Assembly (NCBI GenBank): GCA_902761395.1
Contig: CACWKJ010000001.1
Span: 1-19,553, forward strand
Length of the DNA stretch: 19,553 bases
Reading direction: 5' to 3'
Origin: an uncultured Elusimicrobium sp.
Lineage (GTDB): Bacteria; Elusimicrobiota; Endomicrobiia; Endomicrobiales; Endomicrobiaceae
The notes under the pieces: generated by a model
Told to the model about the DNA's origin: nothing
The model's database searches: none
What the model saw: only the letters and a program-made list of their open reading frames with translations
Program-made: the position numbers and the translations under genes
Part shown: piece after piece, positions 16,502-19,553 of the stretch
Layout: the number at the start of each line of letters is the position of its first letter
Numbering within the stretch: the first letter of the stretch is position 1

Positions 16502-16812
16502 TTTTTCCTCTTTGGTGCAGGTAATTCATTATACATTGCATTAAACAATTCTTTCAGAAACTCTTTATTATCTACTTCATCAACAAGCAACATTTCTTTA
16601 GCACCTTTATAAGGTAATTCCATAGTTGCATTCGGCATCATTGTTATAGCCGATTTTGTAGGTTTTACAAGAAACCTGTCGTCATAAATTCCGCCGACAA
16701 TTTTTCCTTGATAATAAATTATATATTCGCCCATCATTGCACGATATGATATGTCTTTTAAATTGGAAAGTTGTTCTAAAATAAATTCTAAATATTGTTT
16801 ACTTGAAGCCAC
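16498..16812 (-). CDS. TfoX N-terminal-domain protein
   Basis: This protein of about 104 residues consists only of the TfoX/Sxy N-terminal domain, seen in FILEQLSNLKDISYRAMMGEYIIYYQGKIVGGIYDDRFLVK and the PYKGAKEMLLVDE segment. Proteobacterial TfoX/Sxy is a competence regulator that helps CRP, but single-domain relatives are widespread and of unknown function, so no competence role is claimed. The frame is open to a TTG at 16824, but a GTG at 16812 is better placed, 5 bases after GGGGA, and fits the family start. It ends PAPKRKK and overlaps the next gene by four bases. Confidence 0.8.
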   Translation of the reverse strand: MASSKQYLEFILEQLSNLKDISYRAMMGEYIIYYQGKIVGGIYDDRFLVKPTKSAITMMPNATMELPYKGAKEMLLVDEVDNKEFLKELFNAMYNELPAPKRKK

Positions 16813-16832
16813 TTTATTCCCCAATCAGCTTG

Positions 16833-17285
16833 TTATCTTGTTAGTTTGTAACGAGGTCCTTCTTTCCCGTTTTTTCCGGTAAAAACAAATCCGCACTTTT
16901 CTAGAACTTTTTTTGAAGCTATATTTTTGCTGTCAATTTCCGCTTCTATGGAAGAAATTTTCGGTTCTTGAAATGCCCAATTTGAAATTGCTTTAACTGC
17001 TTCTGTAGCATAGCCATGTTCCTGATATTGTTCCATAATACCATACCCTATTTCCACAATACCGTTGGAATCAATCCCTTTAAAACACATTTCGCCTATA
17101 TGAGTTCCGTCTTTAAGTTCTATCATCCAAATTGCATACCATTCCCATTGTTCAGGATTTTCAATGCATCCGTTTAACATTTCGGTATAAGCGGTTTTTA
17201 AAATATCATTGGTTTGCGACTCAATGAATTTTTCCATTTCATCTTGAGAAGCGGCATATATTTTTAAGTTTTTTGTTTCAATCAT
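16833..17285 (-). CDS. GNAT-family N-acetyltransferase (RimJ/RimL-like)
   Basis: A 150-residue GNAT protein of the RimJ/RimL type, a group that acetylates protein N-termini, antibiotics or small amines. It shows IGEMCFKGIDSNGIVEIGYGI, the acetyl-CoA loop QEHGYATEAVKAI (88-100) and the C-terminal NIASKKVLEKCGF (121-133). The frame extends to a TTG at 17300, but the ATG at 17285 with GGGAA about 5 bases upstream is the better start. It follows the DUF3795 gene by 15 bases. The two GNATs of this run belong to different subgroups and are not recent duplicates. Confidence 0.87.
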   Translation of the reverse strand: MIETKNLKIYAASQDEMEKFIESQTNDILKTAYTEMLNGCIENPEQWEWYAIWMIELKDGTHIGEMCFKGIDSNGIVEIGYGIMEQYQEHGYATEAVKAISNWAFQEPKISSIEAEIDSKNIASKKVLEKCGFVFTGKNGKEGPRYKLTR

Positions 17286-17300
17286 TATATTTCCCAACAA

Positions 17301-17633
17301 TTATTTTTCTAAATTTTTGAGTGCATCTTTATTATTACCGACAACCATTGCAACTTTTTTACATGTTTTCATTTCGTTACAATCACCGCAAGTTTCATAC
17401 TTTTTATTCATGGCACATTGTCTTATTTGGCAAAGTTTATCGCAAAATACTGTTTTTTTGCCGTCTATTCTGCAACCTTCACAGTTAATCATTTCCGGAG
17501 TAATGGTAATATTGTTTAGTTTGCTCCATTCGACTGCAACTTTTTTTCTTAAGTCGTTATCATTATTTATTGTTGCCAATCTTGCTTCACATTTTTCACA
17601 ATCCAACCCGCAATATGCAATAAAATTTTTCAT
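17301..17633 (-). CDS. DUF3795-type cysteine-rich small protein
   Basis: A 110-residue protein with 11 cysteines arranged as YCGLDCEKCEA (Cys8, 12, 15), INCEGC, VFCDKLCQIRQC and ETCGDCNEMKTC. This is the pattern of the DUF3795 family, small cytoplasmic proteins of unknown function in anaerobes that presumably bind zinc or an Fe-S cluster. An AGGAG site lies 7 bases before the ATG. It sits 22 bases after the SDR gene and 15 bases before the GNAT gene, and has no homologue-based function that I can state. Confidence 0.85.
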   Translation of the reverse strand: MKNFIAYCGLDCEKCEARLATINNDNDLRKKVAVEWSKLNNITITPEMINCEGCRIDGKKTVFCDKLCQIRQCAMNKKYETCGDCNEMKTCKKVAMVVGNNKDALKNLEK

Positions 17634-17655
17634 ATATTTCTCCTATTCAATACAT

Positions 17656-18468
17656 TTAAAGAGCATGGCCTCCGGAAACTTTTATTACTTGCCCGGTAAC
17701 CATTTTTGCCTGCTTGCTTGCTAAAAATAAAATAGTTTCGGCAATATCTTCCGGTTGAATTAACTTTCCCATAGGAATTATCGGAATAACCGATTTTTCC
17801 AGTTCGGTATCAATCCACCCTGTTTGAGTCGGTCCCGGAGCAACACAGTTTACCGTAATTCCATATTTTGCTACTTCAAGAGCAATACTTCTGGTAAGTG
17901 CTTCCAAAGTTGCTTTACTTGCTCCATAAGTAATTTGACCTGCAAAAATTTGTGATGAGTCTGTAGAAATATTTATAATTCTTCCGTAATCACCATGATG
18001 TTTAACAAATTCTCTTGTCATCAAAATGCTTCCACGGACATTAACCGCAAATGTATCGTCAATAACTTTTTGTGTAATTTTTTCTATTGTATCAAAGCCG
18101 TCCATATCACCGTCTGCAGCATTGTTAACAAGAACATCAGCTTTTCCGTATTTTTCCATAACAATTGAATATATTTTCTTTACATCATCTTCTTTAGTAA
18201 TATCATTTTCCAAAACAATATAATCTGCATTCATTTCTTGTAGTTTGTTTTCTACAATATCTGTATTTTCTGCATTTGCTTTAAAATATCTGTCTGCTCC
18301 GTTTTTATCTGTTTTATTTTCATCAAACTGTCTGAAAATTTTCTTATATACTAACACAACCTTTGCTCCTTCCCTTGCAAAAGCAAAAGCAGTTGTTGCA
18401 CCGATTCCTTGCGGATTATTTGCTCCCGTAATTATAGCTACTTTATCTTTTAATCCATAATTAACCAT
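17656..18468 (-). CDS. short-chain dehydrogenase/reductase (SDR) family oxidoreductase
   Basis: A 270-residue classical SDR that uses NAD(P)H. The dinucleotide motif is TGANNPQGIG (14-23), with two extra residues compared with TGxxxGxG, and NNAA is at 115-118. The catalytic residues are Ser168 (NISTDSS), Tyr181 and Lys185 (YGASK). It ends with a GGHAL tail. An insertion of about 25 residues after the second strand (IFRQFDENK...) marks a subgroup often annotated as 3-oxoacyl-ACP reductase-like, but the substrate is unknown. The ATG directly follows the stop of the methyltransferase gene with no gap, with GGAG 9 bases upstream inside that gene. Confidence 0.9.
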   Translation of the reverse strand: MVNYGLKDKVAIITGANNPQGIGATTAFAFAREGAKVVLVYKKIFRQFDENKTDKNGADRYFKANAENTDIVENKLQEMNADYIVLENDITKEDDVKKIYSIVMEKYGKADVLVNNAADGDMDGFDTIEKITQKVIDDTFAVNVRGSILMTREFVKHHGDYGRIINISTDSSQIFAGQITYGASKATLEALTRSIALEVAKYGITVNCVAPGPTQTGWIDTELEKSVIPIIPMGKLIQPEDIAETILFLASKQAKMVTGQVIKVSGGHAL

Positions 18469-18812
18469 TTATATTTTCTCCAATAAAACAACGGTTTCAA
18501 TATGGTAAGTTTGCGGGAACATGTCCACCGGACAAACTTTTATAACTTTATATTTTTCATCTTTTGTAATAAGTTTTAAATCTCTTGCCAAAGTTGACGG
18601 ATTACATGAAACATAAACTATCTTTTTAGGATTTAAGAACAAAAGATGTTCTATAACATTTTCAAAAAGTCCCGCACGTGGCGGATCTATAATAACACAA
18701 TCGAACTTTTTATCATTTTGTTTTACCCAATCTTGTGCAGGTTGTGCAAAAAATTCTATGTTATTTATATTATTTATTTGAGCATTATGTTTGGCGCTTT
18801 CAATAGATTCTT
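18469..18812 (-). CDS. rlmD: C-terminal part of RlmD/TrmA-type (uracil-5-)-methyltransferase, frame broken
   Basis: This is the catalytic end of an rRNA or tRNA m5U methyltransferase: FDCVIIDPPRAGL, then the nucleophile in KIVYVSCNPSTLARDL and the final VDMFPQTYHIETVVLLEK. It is in a different frame from the upstream part. The open frame runs on to 18888, but residues before about ESIESAKHNAQ are an out-of-frame reading of the SAM-binding region and should not be counted. Removing the five bases 18808-18812, one copy of a doubled TTCTT, joins both parts into GVEQVEESIESAKHNA, which matches family spacing. The break coincides with an assembly-like repeat, so the gene is probably intact in the organism. 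RlmD versus TrmA or RlmCD cannot be separated here. Confidence 0.75.
18714..18812. repeat. 99-bp direct repeat, internal copy
   Basis: These 99 bases are identical to the last 99 bases of the window (offset 741). The base before each copy differs (T versus C). The copy ends exactly between two TTCTT units (18808-18812 and 18813-18817), which is also where the methyltransferase frame breaks. Confidence 0.97.
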
Positions 18813-19463
18813 TTCTTCCACTTGTTCGACGCCGACAACTGACTTTACATGCGGGGATAAACATATTCCTATTGCTCCCGTTCCGCAATACATATCAAGT
18901 AAAGTGTCCTGTTTGTCGGGTTGTAAAAGTTCTATTACTGTGTTATATAAAACTTCCGTTGCTTTTGTGTTGGTTTGAAAAAAAGAAAACGGTGCAACGG
19001 AAAAATTAAATTTTTGTTTTGCTACTGTTAAAGTTTCGGTAATGTTTTCATTACCATATAACAATGTTATACTTTCGGCATTAACCGCATCGGAAAATTT
19101 CGAGTTTTGTGTCCAATATATACTTGAACAAAAAGAAGATAACTGTTTTACTACACTATCAAAAAAGTTTTTGTTTATATCTTCTTGTTTGTTGGTAACG
19201 ATATTTACAAGCAAATCACCGGTATTAACACCTTTTCTTAAAACAAGATGTCTGAAAAATCCTTCATGAGATTTGTTGTTGTATGCTTTTAAGCCTGTAT
19301 TTATTGCAAACTCTTTTACTGTTTCACATGCTTTTATAATATCTTCATGAGAAATGTAGCATGGCGGGACCTCGGAATATTTATAAAAACTACCCTTACA
19401 ATGTAATCCCAAGTTCAGTTTTTCTGTATCTCTGTCGTTATAGAAGCTGAACTCCATTTTGTT
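18813..19463 (-). CDS. rlmD: middle part of RlmD/TrmA-type (uracil-5-)-methyltransferase, truncated at the contig end
   Basis: The visible residues run from NKMEFSFYNDRD through LGLHCKGSFYKYSEVPPC, the family signature RHLVLRKG, FSFFQTNTKATEVLY and the SAM motif LLDMYCGTGAIG to VVGVEQVEE. In full-length relatives NKMEFSF lies about 100 residues or more inside the protein, after a TRAM domain, so the ATG at 19457 is internal and the N-terminus is missing. The in-frame TAA just upstream (19464-19466) lies in the 99-base terminal repeat and is probably not real. Past 18813 the frame would read a spurious tail to a stop at 18774. Confidence 0.75.
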
Positions 19464-19553
19464 TTACCCAATCTTGTGCAGGTTGTGCAAAAAATTCTAT
19501 GTTATTTATATTATTTATTTGAGCATTATGTTTGGCGCTTTCAATAGATTCTT
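19455..19553. repeat. 99-bp direct repeat, terminal copy (probable assembly artefact)
   Basis: This copy of 18714-18812 reaches the last base of the window. Its length equals a k-mer size used by common short-read assemblers. Only its first nine bases (CATTTTGTT) make sense as methyltransferase coding sequence, giving NKM on the minus strand. The rest interrupts the gene with a stop codon, so it most likely replaces the true upstream sequence. Confidence 0.85.

Noticed and set aside
16498..16812. Competence regulator TfoX
   Set aside because: Only the N-terminal domain is present and no competence gene or CRP-type context is nearby, so the name would overstate the function.
18469..19463. Methyltransferase as a genuine pseudogene
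   Set aside because: All catalytic motifs are intact, and the only break is a doubled TTCTT at the suspicious repeat boundary.
18714..19553. A biological tandem duplication of 741 bp in the methyltransferase gene
   Set aside because: Only 99 bases of a second unit are present, ending on the last base, and the length matches an assembler k-mer. An artefact is simpler.
1..19553. CRISPR array, insertion sequence, integron or phage genes
   Set aside because: No periodic repeats, transposase, integrase or phage structural gene motifs were seen on either strand.

Overview
The window is AT-rich (about one third G+C by eye), uses the standard code and shows clear GGAGG-type ribosome binding sites, so it is bacterial. 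The gene set points to an anaerobe, probably gut-associated: a ferredoxin-fused electron-transfer flavoprotein, a nitroreductase, oxygen-sensitive quinolinate synthase, and a sirtuin/macrodomain pair of the SirTM type known mostly from Firmicutes and other microbes. The tRNA-Ser gene does not encode its CCA end. I cannot fix the phylum from sequence alone. A very long domain-less protein and secreted ankyrin proteins occur in Elusimicrobiota/Endomicrobia-like and spirochaete genomes, but that is only a hint.

Layout. (1) 3-3506, plus strand: the 3' part of a very large protein of unknown function, open to the left edge. (2) 9624-3509, minus strand, tightly packed: metX-metW-P-type cation ATPase-nadA-ccdA, a methionine-biosynthesis pair followed by a cation pump, an Fe-S NAD-biosynthesis enzyme and a thiol-redox membrane protein. 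(3) 9625-9822: divergent promoter region. (4) 9823-12444, plus strand: etfB-etfA(with two 4Fe-4S sites)-secreted ankyrin protein. (5) 12518-12609: tRNA-Ser(GCT) with its own promoter. (6) 12716-13528: an exported metallo-beta-lactamase-fold hydrolase. (7) 19463-13529, minus strand: nine nearly gapless genes: RlmD/TrmA-type rRNA methyltransferase (broken), SDR dehydrogenase, DUF3795 Cys-rich protein, GNAT, TfoX-N protein, second GNAT, zinc-type macrodomain, SirTM sirtuin, nitroreductase.

The most interesting system is the macrodomain/SirTM pair. The sirtuin has the Gln that replaces the catalytic His of deacetylases, as in SirTM ADP-ribosyltransferases, and the macrodomain carries the His-x-Cys-Ile-Asp-Asn motif of the zinc-dependent ADP-ribose hydrolases that accompany them. 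The usual lipoyl partners (GcvH-L and LplA2) are absent here, and the sirtuin has lost three of the four Cys expected in its zinc ribbon. This suggests reversible protein ADP-ribosylation with a diverged substrate or fold.

Quality warning: the last 99 bases exactly repeat 18714-18812, and the internal copy ends at a doubled TTCTT where the methyltransferase reading frame breaks. This looks like an assembly artefact at a contig end. The true methyltransferase gene is probably intact and longer. No CRISPR array, insertion sequence, phage gene or riboswitch was seen, and no gene-free stretch exceeds 300 bases.
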